Source: Limnoperna fortunei (Eukaryota; Mollusca; Bivalvia; Mytilida; Modiolidae). Taken from it: DNA of 64,000 bases. The stretch covers positions 49,406,647 to 49,470,646 of the forward strand of contig OX104114.1 in the NCBI GenBank assembly GCA_944474755.1. Direction: 5' to 3'. Positions 10,983 through 22,370 of this stretch are shown here, piece by piece. The notes below the pieces were generated by a model. That model was not told the DNA's origin, did not search any database, and was given only the letters and a program-made list of their open reading frames with translations. Each line of letters starts with the position of its first letter. Position 1 is the stretch's first letter. Position numbers and translations under genes: made by a program.

Positions 10983-12750
10983 GTACAGTTTAACAGTTGA
11001 TGTGATTTAACGACGAGTTACACATTTCCACTCACAATTAGAACTACCTGAATCGTTTAAAGTATAACGTATTTTATTTCAAAACTTAACTTTTTTCGCC
11101 ATTTACTCCTTGTGGTTTTTTCTAAACTTCTCGGCAGTTAAACAGCGAAGCAAAACAAAGTTGTTGCTTTACAAGGCTTAGATTGATGAAACTTGTATAC
11201 ATGTATGAAGTGTAGCTTTGCATAGTTGCATTAACATCTTTTTGACTTTGACATTTTGAAATGTAAACCTAGAGCACTTGTATATCGTAGGAGCTATTAG
11301 TCTTGTTAGTGAAACTTGGTATGTGTATCCATCAGTGCTAGACCATTACAGATGTGCCCTTATCGTTTGGCTTTGAATTTCTGGTTGATCGACTCTGACA
11401 ATTATAGAAACGATACAAGTTCAAGTCTGAAACTTCTCTCAAAATGGCCTACTGAAAATTAATGAATATACGGGCTTCCTCACAAGGAATAAAGTTCTTT
11501 CCTCACAAGGAATCAAGTTCTGTTCGTTTTGCATTTCAACAATGTTGCAATATTAAAACTAACAACGGGTAAAAGAACAAAAAAGGCAGAATGTATTTAA
11601 ACGGGAAGTAGGTGACCTAGGCCCGGCGACACAAAACATTAAAAAATATTGAAAGTCTGAGAATATTCTCAACTCACATATAGTTAGTAGGGGCTGAAAT
11701 CGAATCCAATATCTTAAAAGTCCTCAATGGAAAACAGACAGCATGCATGTGACCAATGAACTCTATTCTGGTGCTATTCAGAAACCATAAGAAGTTGCTG
11801 TGGAAACTGTTAAGAAAATATATGTTTCCATCCTCGCCCACTGCTCGACTTTTATCATTTTATTACCCGGATTTTCATTTCACAAAACCCAATGCAAAAA
11901 TAAATACACAATAAACACATTACTATAACAAAATCATCTAAGAACAACACGAAATATTACCCCATTAATATAAGGTACCAAATCGGTATAAAGAAACGGG
12001 TGATTTAGTTATGCTGTATGTGCATATTTCAAGGAGTAACCTCTTTTCAGCAGCATTTGAATCAAAACATTGGAAGGTCGAAAACCAAAAGTATTGAAAG
12101 CAAAGTACACGCAGAGACATATAATTATTTAATTATATGTCTCTTGTACACGTAACCAAAACGTTCGAAAAGGAATAATTCAAATTCAATTAAAATATGC
12201 CTATTTCCTATTCAAAGGACCAAACACAGGGATAAATAACAAACACAACACATTAATTCAGAATGGTTAAATTCATATGCATATGTAACTAGATATAAAC
12301 ATGGTTGAGAGAGCCAGTTGAACTATATGAAAAATGATTCCATGTATATACGATAAAAGAATAGTTCATTGACATGGGGTACTGTAAAAGACCCCAAAAA
12401 CACGGTTTGCATGTATATATGTAATTCTAAACAAATTTATCGCTTGATGCCCATGCAAAAAATACATATACAAATAGGTTACGATACTCAATTATCTTCC
12501 CTCGACTCAGTTCCTACCCTTGATTCTCGCGTCCTCACTGTTTCAGTCCCACTTGCAATTGGTTCCCGCCCCTCAATTTTCGAGTCCAGTTTCCTCTACA
12601 CATAGTCTTCCCGAATGTTTTCAAAAAACATGAACGATAACGACACAGCTACTGAACGATGATGGTAAATCTCAAATATCAAAAACAGTAGACAAATATA
12701 TGACAACGTGAAACCAGACAATAAAAAAAATCTCCATGTTCCACTGGTAT
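10983..12750. other. Non-coding stretch with a small palindrome
   Basis: No exon or transposon was recognised. A perfect AT-rich palindrome (AGAGACATATAATTA and its complement) lies at about 12113-12145. A 22-bp direct duplication ('cctcacaaggaat') lies near 11473-11515. Confidence 0.45.
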
Positions 12751-12753
12751 ATC

Positions 12754-12865
12754 GAACTGTCGGACTATCGACCTGTCGGACTATCGAACCGTCGGACTAA
12801 CGACCTGTCGGACTAACGGACTGTCGCACCAACGCACTGTCGGACCAACGGACTGTCGGACTATC
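12754..12865. repeat. 16-bp minisatellite, seven units
   Basis: Seven consecutive 16-bp units of the type GACCTGTCGGACTATC. The core TGTCGGAC is nearly invariant and the last bases alternate between TATC, TAAC and CAAC. Spacing is exactly 16 throughout. Confidence 0.9.
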
Positions 12866-13188
12866 GATCAGACACCGTCTGCAGTTGGGGCGGGAAAAGT
12901 CTCGCGGTTTGTCTGTACGAAAGCAGACAAACGTTTGTAAACAACACTATACCCCCTTAGAAACAAAAATGGCTGACCTTCTATGGAAATTCGATCTATA
13001 AAAATGAAAATTCAGCCGCATTTCAAAACGCCGTTTTACTGTGTAATCTGAGATCTACAAAAGGATCATAAACTCGACCAAACGCGATAGCAGTTTTCCA
13101 TTTTGTCAGGCAAACACTCGTCGGAAAGACACGGTAAAGTTTACTATAACCGAATTTTAATAAATGAAAGTTTTTCTGAAAGGTGAAT

Positions 13189-13305
13189 ATATTGGAGAAA
13201 TTTTGAGTCCTAACTTGCTCTGTTCTAATGGTGTATAGTATGTTTAATGTCACATTCACTACATGACCTTATATACCAAGATTTTCTGAAAAGAAAGTGC
13301 TATTT
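13189..13305. repeat. Left half of a duplicated segment (target of copy 2 element)
   Basis: Nearly identical to 16381-16498. Its other half resumes at 15088 after the inserted Helentron-like element. The two halves together define the pre-insertion sequence, which survives uninterrupted at 16381-16710. Confidence 0.8.
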
Positions 13306-15087
13306 TCATATGTTCGATCTCTTCTTATTATCTCTTAATGATATATAATTGTTTTCGGGTACGATTGAGTAGTTAGGTTAAAACCATACTCTACTATATA
13401 GTTCATGTTGTAAGTGATAAAATGGCTAATTTAATATTAAAGAAAATATTCATTTACAGTTTTTCGTATTTGTTAAATCCGTCAAGCTTTAAAATACATT
13501 TTGTTGTCCCGATCTAATAAGAAGAAGTAAAAGATGTACAAAATTGCATATTAATGGTAAGACTTTACCAGTTTCTATCAATAGATCGATTCAATTTTTA
13601 TTTTTGGATTATTTTACTATCCATAGGGTAAGCCTAGTATTTTTATTAAGGCATTCTATTCTTGACATAGTAAAATGTAAATACTTGCGTTTCTTTTATT
13701 AATTAGTTATTTAATTTGATACGAAAAAGGCATTGTAAAATTTTGTTATGTTATATTAGGTAATGTATTTCATCGCTTAAATTGTATTTCTTGAATTATT
13801 TCATGATTTATATGGTAAGCTTCGTAATAAGTGTATCTTATTTTAACACGATAAAATGTATTTTTTCTGTTTCTTTTATTAGTTACTTAGATAATTTGAT
13901 AACAAAAGTGCATTTTTAGATTTTGTTTAACGCGCTTGTGACCACTCATCCAGAGAGCCTTGATCTTATTTCTGGATTATATCATAATTTATAAGGTAGA
14001 AAATGGAACCTTTACGTAGAACATTAATCAATCTTGAACATTAAATTTAATTTCCCTGGGTTTTTTTTAATGACGGTTTCAAAATCCCAAACTCTCTTGA
14101 ACGATTCCTGTGTGGTAGTGATGGTTTTAAAAAAGGGGGGGGGGGGGGAGAGATATATTTCTGTCGATGTAATCGTATATTAGATGTGCCTTGTTTATTT
14201 GTTACCTGACACTGAACTTTGATGAAACGAAAGACCAATTAGACTAAGCCGCTAAAATGCAAATTTAGATTATGATTTTTATATGAAAATTATATTTTCA
14301 AATAGGCATGTTATTTAAAAAAATTGTCGAAATTAATAGAGAAAAGAAATTTCTCAATAATAAAAACAGCACAAAAGATATAGATTTTTATATAACTCAA
14401 GATTTAAAAATTTTGATGTTTAGCTATATTAACGAAGCAAGTTATATATAATAATACAAAAGAAAAAAAAAATCAGTTACGTTCGAATAAAGGTCATCAA
14501 CATCATAGAAGTTAATAATCTCATAAATTGTTTTGCAAAATAAGACTCTTCTTCCAATTGTTTTTTTTTAATTTTTTTAAATTTTAAATTCTGAAAATTT
14601 TATAAAGTTCTTAGCAATGTTTATGCACATGAATGCTAGTTTGACGTTTGAAATACATTTAATTGCAAATCTTTTGAAACAATTTTAATTTACAGTAAAA
14701 TTAAATCAATAGAAATAGCAACTTGTCGGTAGGTTTTCTTTGATTTTCCGAGTACGCGATAACTGCCAATCTTACATTCACATTTCTCCCCCCCCCCCCC
14801 CCCCCCCCACAGAACCACGTGACTATGATCAATGTATTTTTATTGGTAAACATTTGTCTTTCCAAAACTTTGCTTTTTTTATTAAAGTACTCTTCTCAAA
14901 GTAGATATATTATAATCAAGATGATTATTTCTTGCCTTTCACAATCGTCTACATTTGCAACCCTTTACAGCATATGATGAAAATTTAAATAAAACAAATT
15001 GAAAAAAAAAATTAAACCAAATCGGATACACCTATAACATATTAATCGAACATCTCTGGATATGGGTTTAACCCATATCTTTTTTTG
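13306..15087 (+). mobile_element. Helentron-like non-autonomous element, copy 2
   Basis: The element's limits are fixed by comparison with the uninterrupted duplicate at 16381-16710: left flank '...gtgctattt', right flank 'ttag[c/a]gtgggg', no target duplication. It starts TCATATGTTCGATCTC. It ends with 'aatcgaacat' (inverse of 'atgttcgat' at the start), a perfect hairpin GATATGGGTT/AACCCATATC at about 15060-15080, and a T-run ending in G. Insertion between T and T, a 5' TC, an asymmetric inverted repeat and a 3' hairpin fit Helentron-associated non-coding elements. G and C homopolymers lie inside (14135-14148, 14788-14808). There is no coding sequence, so mobilisation would depend on a Rep-helicase elsewhere. 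Confidence 0.75.
14788..14808. repeat. C homopolymer
   Basis: About 21 consecutive C inside the Helentron-like element. The equivalent place in copy 1 (near 7790) has only a short C/T-rich tract. Confidence 0.9.
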
Positions 15088-15290
15088 TTAGCGTGGGGTT
15101 TACCCCGGAAGCTGGTTTTCTCTTGGAATGTTTTAAAGAGGTCATGACATTTTGAGAGAACATAGGCCTGTCACGTACGATTCTGGATATATATATGATG
15201 TCGGTCAAGTTACACTTAAGGTAAAAGAGCTGCACCAAATAAAAAAAATTAATAGAAAATCTTAAAGAATTGGATTAGTGTTTTCTCCCC
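15088..15290. repeat. Right half of duplicated segment
   Basis: Matches 16499-16710: both begin with 'gtggggtttaccccggaa' and include 'aacataggcctgtcacgtac' and 'gatgtcggtcaagttacac'. It is the continuation of 13189-13305 after the inserted element. Confidence 0.8.
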
Positions 15291-15485
15291 ATTAATACAC
15301 AACACAATTTTTTAATATTACCTCCCTTTGCCTGAAAATGTTTGAGAATGAAAGATTATAACCCATTAACTCATTTTAAATGCATATTTGGGTGAAAACC
15401 ATGCTAGTGTCAAATTTCAAACTAAAAATGATATTATGTAACATTTTAGATTTAAAAAAATAAAAACTGTAATCTCTTCCTAGAA
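15291..15485. other. Spacer, nothing recognised
   Basis: AT-rich spacer between the duplicated segment and the next SINE. No feature seen. Confidence 0.4.
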
Positions 15486-15497
15486 CAGTGTGTTTGG

Positions 15498-15690
15498 TTT
15501 GTTTGTTTGTTTGAATGGCGTTTTAACGCCACTTTCAGCAATTTTTCAGCTATTTCATGGCGTCCAGTTTTTATTGGGGGAGGAAGCCGGAGTACCCGGA
15601 GAGAACTCCCGACCTGCGGTAGGAAAACTGGCAATCCTTGTCAATTAAGATTGGAGTCGAGTACACCCTGCCTGCAGTGAGAATCGAACC
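15498..15690 (-). mobile_element. Head-truncated SINE with 12-bp target duplication
   Basis: Same family as 10620 and 16072, flanked by CAGTGTGTTTGG at 15486-15497 and 15691-15702. The tail is (GTTT)n at the left on the plus strand. The sequence stops after 'gcagtgagaatcgaac', so the tRNA-like head is missing. This is expected for incomplete reverse transcription, which loses the 5' end. Confidence 0.88.
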
Positions 15691-15702
15691 CAGTGTGTTT
15701 GG

Positions 15703-16058
15703 AGTTAAAAAAAATATATTGTTTCGATGTTTCTCAGTAGCAGGTTAGTCAGACAGTGTAAATATTAGGTCGCAAAAACATCTTTGTTGCCACAAATATT
15801 GAATATGGTGCCTATTTTTTATTTTTTAAATGCGGAATTTGTCAGTTGATACTATAGGACAGAGTCATGCTAAAATAGTTCTTTTTGGAATTTTATTGTT
15901 TGTTGAGGTGCAATTCTATCTTTTTGAGCAACAAGAAATATGAAATGGTTTAGTAGGAATGTTACAGCTATTAAAAGTTTATAAGAGATCTAATATGCCA
16001 TGTAAAAAAGGGGTGGGGGCTGGTCCCCAAACCTGAAACTTCATATTCTTTTATTTGT
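15703..16058. other. Spacer, nothing recognised
   Basis: AT-rich sequence between two SINE insertions. No coding or repeat feature was identified. Confidence 0.4.
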
Positions 16059-16071
16059 GAGATATAAATAT

Positions 16072-16335
16072 ATTGTTTGTTGTTTGATGGTGTTTAACGC
16101 CACTTTCAGCAATTTTTCAGCTATATCATGGCGTCCAGTTTTTATTGGGGGAGGAAGCCGGAGTACCCGGAGAAAACCCCCGACCTGCGGTAGGAAAACT
16201 GGCAATCCTTGTCAATTAAGATTGGAGTTGAGTACACCCTGCCTGCAGTGAGAATCGAACCTGCAATCTCAGTGTTGACAGACCACGTGATCAGTAGTAG
16301 ACGAACTACCTTGACCACTCGGCCACCGAGGCCCC
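16072..16335 (-). mobile_element. tRNA-derived SINE, full length, 13-bp target duplication
   Basis: Flanked by GAGATATAAATAT at 16059-16071 and 16336-16348. It has the same layout as the 10620 copy: a tRNA-like head at the right (GGGGCCTCGGTGGCCGAG on the minus strand), a B-box-like GGTTCGATTCTC, a body with 'ggaagccggagtacccgg', and an (AAAC)n-type tail at the left. Short frames overlapping it are not genes. Confidence 0.9.
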
Positions 16336-16380
16336 GAGATATAAATATAATCTATGTTTTTATTAGTATTAAGTATGTTA

Positions 16381-16710
16381 TATTGGAGAAATTTTGAGTC
16401 CTAACTTGTTCTGTTCTAATGGTGTTTAGTATGTTTTATGTCACATTCACTACATGACCTATATACCAAGATTTTCTAAAAAGAAAGTGCTATTTTTAGA
16501 GTGGGGTTTACCCCGGAAACTGGTTTTCTCTTGGAAGGTTTTAAAGAGGTCATGAAATTTTGAGAGAACATAGGCCTGTCACGTACGATTCTGGATATAT
16601 ATGATGTCGGTCAAGTTACACTTAAGGTAAACGAGTTGAGCTCATTATAAAATAACAAATTTAGTAGACAATCTTAAAGAATTGGATTAGTGTTTTTTCC
16701 CCTATATGGT
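16381..16710. repeat. Uninterrupted duplicate of 13189-13305 plus 15088-15290
   Basis: Contiguous copy of the two half-segments that flank the Helentron-like element. It serves as the empty site for that insertion. It could be a local segmental duplication or two members of a dispersed family. No coding sequence is seen. Confidence 0.8.
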
Positions 16711-17221
16711 ATCAGCGTTTGTGAAGCTGGTGAGCTAGCGTGTTGTAGAAATTAGCACCTTCGTCTGCTTGTAATAATCGCCGTTGAAATATTTCCGTGG
16801 TTGTACTTTAAAATTATGATTTAAAAGTAATATATTCATTTTTAATAAATTCGTAGTTTCTTTTTATGTAAAACGAAATGCAAAATATGGAGTTAATATA
16901 TCCTTCAAAGACACAAAACTTTTAACTTATTAAAGTTTATTAAACAGGTATATATTACAGGTAAATATCAACATGATAATCCTTCATATGCCTCTTAATT
17001 CCCACACTTTATTAGGTGTTGTTTTAATTAATTATCAAGTGTAGGAGAATCGTGAACACGACAGAAGTACAGCAAAAATACTGTGAAACTGTTTATTCGC
17101 GAAGAAATATTAATCATATGTTGATTCTTAAAATTTCAAAAGAACGTTTTGAAAATTTAAAATCAAGATCTATATCTAAAGTTTAATCTGTTAGAACCTT
17201 TGATTTTTCAACTCTTATACT
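16711..17221. other. Non-coding stretch
   Basis: AT-rich. No recognisable exon or repeat was found in this stretch. Confidence 0.4.
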
Positions 17222-17790
17222 ACCTTGCCGCACGAAAAACTAAAATCCCGTCTTAAAGATATCATACATAAAGCCTTCGCTTTCACAAATATGTACTTTT
17301 ATGTTACGACAGTACGTTCTTTTTTCTACTAAAGAACTAAAAGGCTACACCGCAGAACATGTTTCAAATATTCTATATCTTCAGATCGGCAACATATTTT
17401 TTACTTTGGGAGGAAGTGTCTTTTTGAGTAGACAATCGGAATTCCAATGGGTAAAAACTGTGCTCCACTACCTGCCGATTTGTTCCTGTATTATGAACTG
17501 AATTAACTTCGACGTCTTATTGAAGAAAATAAAACAGCAGAAGCTAGGTCCTTTAATTTACATGAATGGCTACCGTTAATATATCCTTCAGAACTAAAAA
17601 GTAAAGAAACCATGGAAACAGCTTCATCTAAATCATTTTAGACTTACACCTCGAATATGACACCAACGGTCATTTTAGCACAAATATTTACTACAAATGA
17701 TACGATTTTAATTTCAAAATTATAAATTTTCCTCACATATGCAGCAATACTACTCGTCCGCGCCTTTAATAAGTTTAACTATAGATACAA
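17222..17790 (+). pseudogene. Degenerate reverse transcriptase fragment
   Basis: Translation in shifting frames recovers pieces typical of a widespread animal non-LTR or Penelope-like reverse transcriptase. These include 'LKSRLKDIIHKAFAF' (about 17240), YTAEHVSNILYLQIGNIFF and TLGGSVF (17345-17420), a degenerate 'GIPMG-NCAPL-ADLF' block (about 17440-17490), 'EWLPLIYPSEL' (about 17565) and ETMETASS. The segment that should carry the YIDD catalytic motif, between 'AEARSFN' and 'HEWLPLIYP', is deleted. Several frameshifts and stops show it is dead. The superfamily assignment (Penelope-like versus another lineage) is from memory of family sequence style and uncertain. Confidence 0.65.
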
Positions 17791-17839
17791 CTTCCTTGTC
17801 GAAAAATATTCTATCTCGTTTGAAAATATGGTTGCAGAT

Positions 17840-17961
17840 CAATCTAATTAAAAGTAAATATTTCTTTAGCTCCCCCCTTTTTGTTATTGTTACTGTGAAG
17901 CTTCACAGCGACAATAACAAAGAGGGGAGCTAGTGAAATATTTAATTTTAATAAGATTGGG
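17840..17961. mobile_element. Near-perfect ~120-bp palindrome (miniature foldback element)
   Basis: Centred on GTGAAGCTTCAC at 17895-17906. The arms pair almost continuously from 'aatctaattaaaag' on the left to 'aattttaataagatt' on the right, through 'agctcc' and 'ttgttattgt'. The structure fits a small foldback MITE, or a transcript that folds into one long hairpin. No coding content. Confidence 0.8.
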
Positions 17962-19591
17962 TTACAAATAGTCCTTAACTTTTGAATTTGTACAGTGAAT
18001 GTGCTACGATGATGAATAGTGGTATATGATACCCATTCATTTTAATCAAGCAACCAACTCATATAATACAATTGAAGCGGGAGGTTTGGCATGCTATAGA
18101 ACCTGGTTTAGCCATCATTTCTTTTGAAAAGCCTGTACTAAGTAAGGTTGTTGGTTCTGGAGTTTGCCGGTTTCTTGGACTTTGATTTGTGGATTGTATT
18201 TTTTGACGTTTTTTGACGTTTCATCGATGTTCGGTATTTTGTTATAACCTTCATTTGTATATACAAAATATCCTTTTATTCTGGTTTTCCATTCCAGAAA
18301 AATGGGCTTTCATTTTGCGTTCAAATTCGTCAACATGTCACTTGCTGGTTGTGCATTTACAACATTATAATAAAATGTTTTTATGCTTTCATTCTTTAGA
18401 CTATAGTCAAGAGAAGAAAAAAAAGAACCTATCATTTCTTGATAGACATGTTTTTTTACTGGGGTCGGGAAATGCAATTTGTCTGTGTCGCATCGGTAAT
18501 AACAGACACACGGTCGCGGAATACGCAGATTTTAAATATGAAATGTGGAAGTTTTTTATAGAAAAGTTGCAGATAACTATATAGATTCAAACAGCATTAG
18601 CATTGAAAATATCAACAAGCATCTATCTTTAAGTTCTATTTTAAATTGTTGTCGCCAAACTGTTTAAAACATACGTAACAATAATCTAGACCAGCACGGA
18701 AACACTATTAGCGAAAATTTGAAGGTTATACTCTTGATTACAAGTTAAAATTAGACAAAGAATAAGAACCTATCTGAAAATATTAATGACAGAAGTCGAT
18801 TTAAAAACAAGGAATCAAAACATTTATATATTTTGAATGTCACATTTAAGGCTCTGACCTACATAATGCATTTTTTAAATAAGAAAATGCAAGAATGAAT
18901 GCAGCTCATTCATTGGAATTTGGTACGCTATATAGAATAAAACTACTTATTTATTCTGTACAAATCCAGATACATCTTATTATATTTTTTTCAAAACATA
19001 ATTCGTGTTCTGACATCCGTAACCTCTGACATCCATAACAATAGATCTTTCTAAAGAAAACGAACGGGAAATATCTGACTTTCAGCAAGTGTATTATTTT
19101 GTTTGCCACCGGTATATGCAGACGACAAGAATATACTATAAAAACGGCGATTTTTATTGCCAAAATATTTGGACAGAAGACAAAATTAAGTAGTTTTTCT
19201 ATATTGTTATGCATTATATACGCCGAAGTGATGATTACATGTTTTGTTCTAAGTTTTTAGACAAAATTGTCGTTGATGATCAGGAAACCCATTTGGAATG
19301 ATAATGACGTCATATTGACTGGTAAAATGTTACGGAGGTCAGATGAAAAACACATCTTTAAATTCTGTTCTAAAATGACACCGTAGAATGTATTTTATAA
19401 ACATGTTTTCGCATAATTTGAAGATGTGAGAAAAACCCCTATAAAGTTTAGGTTTTACTGCATTTGAGGAAATATCCACAAAATAATTAACGTTATGGAT
19501 GTCAGAAAAATATACTTTACTTCGCATATTCACTTCAAATAATTCTTACCAATCAAGATAGATTTTAATAATTTATATTATTTACATACAT
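17962..19591. other. Non-coding stretch before the Ngaro-like element
   Basis: AT-rich. A 123-codon plus-strand frame at 18213-18584 lacks recognisable domains and has low-complexity lysine runs; it was not accepted as a gene. No repeats were recognised. Confidence 0.4.
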
Positions 19592-20056
19592 ATTATTAAA
19601 TATATTCTTCTGGAGGGCAGGAAGTTAAAGATCCGACGTCACAATTCTGGGTTGTTATTTTAGACAACTATAATTTTCTTAAAATAGCGAGAACATGCCA
19701 ATTGCAGTCCTCAATTGCTTCAAGTGTATACAAAATCCAGGTCAAGATTAAAACAGTGTACAATTCTACTCAACTCGAGAATTGCATTTCACTGACAAAA
19801 TCAATATCAAACACAACAGCCAAGTGTCAACAAATAAAATAAACAAACACAATATTTTGGCTGGTAATTGTCATGGCTTTATTCACACATCAATACACAA
19901 TTCAAATCAATCAAAATTATTTATATGTGAATACACAAATCAAATCAATCAAAAAATGTCCATCACAAATGATGAAAATATAATACTATTGGGCGATCCA
20001 ATAGTGATATTAAAAACACTGGGCGATCCAGAGTTGAATTGTATTTCTAAATCCGC
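19592..20056 (-). repeat. B2 split direct repeat of Ngaro-like element
   Basis: Begins ATTATTAAATATATTCT on the plus strand and ends near 'ttctaaatccgc'. It differs from B1 (20406-20866) by a small number of substitutions and short indels. Open frames here (19782-20063) are not genes. Confidence 0.9.
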
Positions 20057-20234
20057 AAACTAGAAATCAGGAAATCCCTGCTCTACATCAGTACATGTAT
20101 CACAAACATCAGGAAACAAAAGTAGAAACTGGAACTCGACATCGATTAAATGTCCCATAAGCCATGACCATATTCATAACTGAAATAGAAAACTAAAAAG
20201 AGCAATATATATTCTAGAGGGAGGGCAGGGAGGG

Positions 20235-20399
20235 CTTTTTCCTAAAGAGAAACGTGGCGTTGCGTGGTCAAAAGCACGAAAAGACCGTGGCAATCAAGTG
20301 CATCGTTTTTATACCTAAGTGCCGCTTAGGTAATTGAAGAGTTACAGGACAGATAACTCGTCGAATAATTATAATAAACGAATTTAATTTTGATTATTA
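20235..20399 (-). repeat. A2 split direct repeat of Ngaro-like element
   Basis: Contains 'cgtggcgttgcgtggtcaaa' and 'acctaagtgccgcttaggta' (an internal palindrome, CCTAAGTGCCGCTTAGG) and ends in 'ttttgattatta'. It matches A1 at 25348-25512 almost base for base. Confidence 0.9.
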
Positions 20400-20405
20400 A
20401 ATTGC

Positions 20406-20866
20406 ATTATTAAATATATTCTCGGGAGGGCAGGAAGTTAAAGATCCGACGTCACAATTCGGGGTTGTTATTTTAGACAACTATAATTTTCTTAAAATAG
20501 CGAGAACATGCCAATTGCAGTCCTCAATTGCTTCAAGTGTATACATAATCCAGGTCAATATTAAAACAGTGTACAATTCTAATCAACTCAAGAATTGCAT
20601 TTCACTGACAAAATCAATATCAAACACAACAACCAAGCGTCAACAAATAAAATAAACAAACACAATATTTTGGCTGGTAATTGTCATGGCTTTATTCACA
20701 CATCAATACACAATTCAAATCAATCAAATTATTCATATGTGAATACACAAATCAAATCAATCAAAAAATGTCCATCACAAATGATGAAAATAAAATACTA
20801 TTGGGCGATCCAATAGTGATATTAAAACACTGGGCGATTCAGAGTTGAATTGTATTTCTAAATCCG
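20406..20866 (-). repeat. B1 split direct repeat of Ngaro-like element
   Basis: Second copy of the B repeat, joined to A2 by only about six bases. A2-B1 thus forms the A/B junction expected if the element passes through a circular intermediate. Confidence 0.9.
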
Positions 20867-20936
20867 CCAATGAGAATACAATAAAAAACAAACGTATTCT
20901 CACTGCCAAACAGTTTAGAAATACAAATTACCAGCC

Positions 20937-21548
20937 TCAATAATGTGGATATACATGAATACGAGGGTTAGCAAAGAAAGTTTCAAGAGCGCCTTGTAGC
21001 GTATTGATAAATATATCCTTACCAATGAAGGATAAATGAACGCCATCATCATTGAACAAAGCGGGAAGTCTATCTTCGAAATCGGGATATTGTATTATGT
21101 AACAATTTCGTTTTAGCAAGTGAGACCTTGCAAAGCGATTAATTCTTCTAGTTCTATCCATTTTAACAAGATTTGACGAATATCGCCACTGCAATCTCGG
21201 AAGAATATTTGAATATATTATTGCAGTCCCTGGTAGATAATGAAACATAATATTTGCCAGCGTGTATTTTATATCATAAATAAGATAGCCGCAAGGATTT
21301 TCGGGGCTTCCGATATCATTTCCCCCCGCAATGAATGACTACAGCGTGAGGCAATCCATAACAACACAACAGACCTGACAAGAGAGGCATAAGGTTGGTC
21401 CATCGCATCCCACTCATTCCTACCCAGACGAGGTAGACGCCTTGTCTTTCCATGCCAAGGTTCTTTTTAGTTGGTCTGTGACATGTGTGATGGTATGCTT
21501 CCTTAATTATCGAGCTCCCTACAATCCATACAGTCTTGATACCTAAAA
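20937..21548 (-). pseudogene. SGNH/GDSL-type hydrolase ORF of Ngaro-like element (frameshifted)
   Basis: Translation of 21548-21330 gives 'VWIVGSSIIKEA' (block I, with GSS instead of GDS), 'GVYLVWVGMSGMRW' and 'LPHAVVIHCGG'. After a frameshift at a G-run near 21325, NDIG (block III Asn) follows in the other frame. The 20937-21248 frame ends with NDDGVHLSFIGKDIF, which carries the block V Asp and His pair. This is an SGNH-hydrolase fold known as an accessory ORF in some Ngaro/DIRS elements; its role in the element's life cycle is not established. It lies directly downstream of the recombinase. The frameshift makes this copy probably inactive, unless the G-run length is a sequencing error. Confidence 0.75.
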
Positions 21549-21561
21549 TACTAAAAATGAG

Positions 21562-22261
21562 TTATAACCTAATATATCGCTGATACGAGTTAGATAGCCA
21601 ACGTGCCTTACATTGAATTTCTGCATCACTACAACCCGTTTTGGCTAGGTGTGTGGCGCCACCTATCCTAAATGAATGTGTATTTATATTTCGTGTGTTG
21701 TAACCCATAAATTTTAGAGATGAATGTAAAACTGAAACAAATTGTTTACTTGTAATTGGTTTTCGATTTAAATGACAAAATAATGGGTTTGATTTCAATA
21801 ACGCACGATCTACCAAGCTGATCCGTTTTTGAATATCGTAATTTTATCTTGCACGATTGATCACATTGGCCCAAACATATGTCAGCTTCTTGAATAACTT
21901 TATTGATATCATACTTGTTTGAACATGTAATTTCACTTACTCTTAGCAAAGCAGAAAATGCTAATGAAAAGGCAGTAAAACATAATAAGCTTTCGTAATA
22001 AGAAGAACATACATGGCTTAAAGCTACTGGAAATTTTCTCATCATTTCAATAGTAACAGGAAGACGCAAATCGGGTGCCCCATTTAACCTGGTCATACCC
22101 TTCAACATTTGCTGAACAAGAAATGATTGAGTGGTATCGTCTAGCCCTTTGTTTTTTAAAGTAAAACCGAGACCACTTAAATACAATTTCGCAGTCGCCG
22201 GGACATATGAATTGTAAGACAAGCAATAAAATTTGCAATGTGATCTACAGCTGGTGGTCAT
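21562..22261 (-). CDS. Tyrosine recombinase of Ngaro-like element (possibly frameshifted)
   Basis: Two overlapping frames (22261-21746 and 21816-21562) together carry a phage-integrase-like core. The N-terminal part has 'AKLYLSGLGFTLKNKG' and the core has 'FSALLRVSEITCS' (first Arg of the R...HxxR...Y set). The C-terminal part has 'NTHSFRIGGATHLAKTG' (HxxR) and 'RWLSNSYQRYIR' (catalytic Tyr). A frameshift in the 21746-21816 overlap separates them. In DIRS-type elements this enzyme replaces a DDE integrase and joins the circular cDNA to the target. It sits between RNase H and the SGNH ORF. Confidence 0.85.
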
Positions 22262-22370
22262 ATATTAGGCAAGCCATACAAGTTACGAAATTCATTAAAT
22301 TTTGCTAATCCATTCTCATAGACATTCCAAGTATTCTTAGACAGGGAAGCTTCAAACAAGGTATTTGCTT

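Noticed and set aside
13306..15087. Classical Helitron assignment (A/T insertion, CTRR end)
   Set aside because: The insertion is between T residues and the 3' end lacks CTRR. Helentron-type ends fit better, with inverted repeats and a 3' hairpin.
18213..18584. 123-codon plus-strand frame
   Set aside because: No recognised domain, lysine-run low complexity, no splice or neighbour support.
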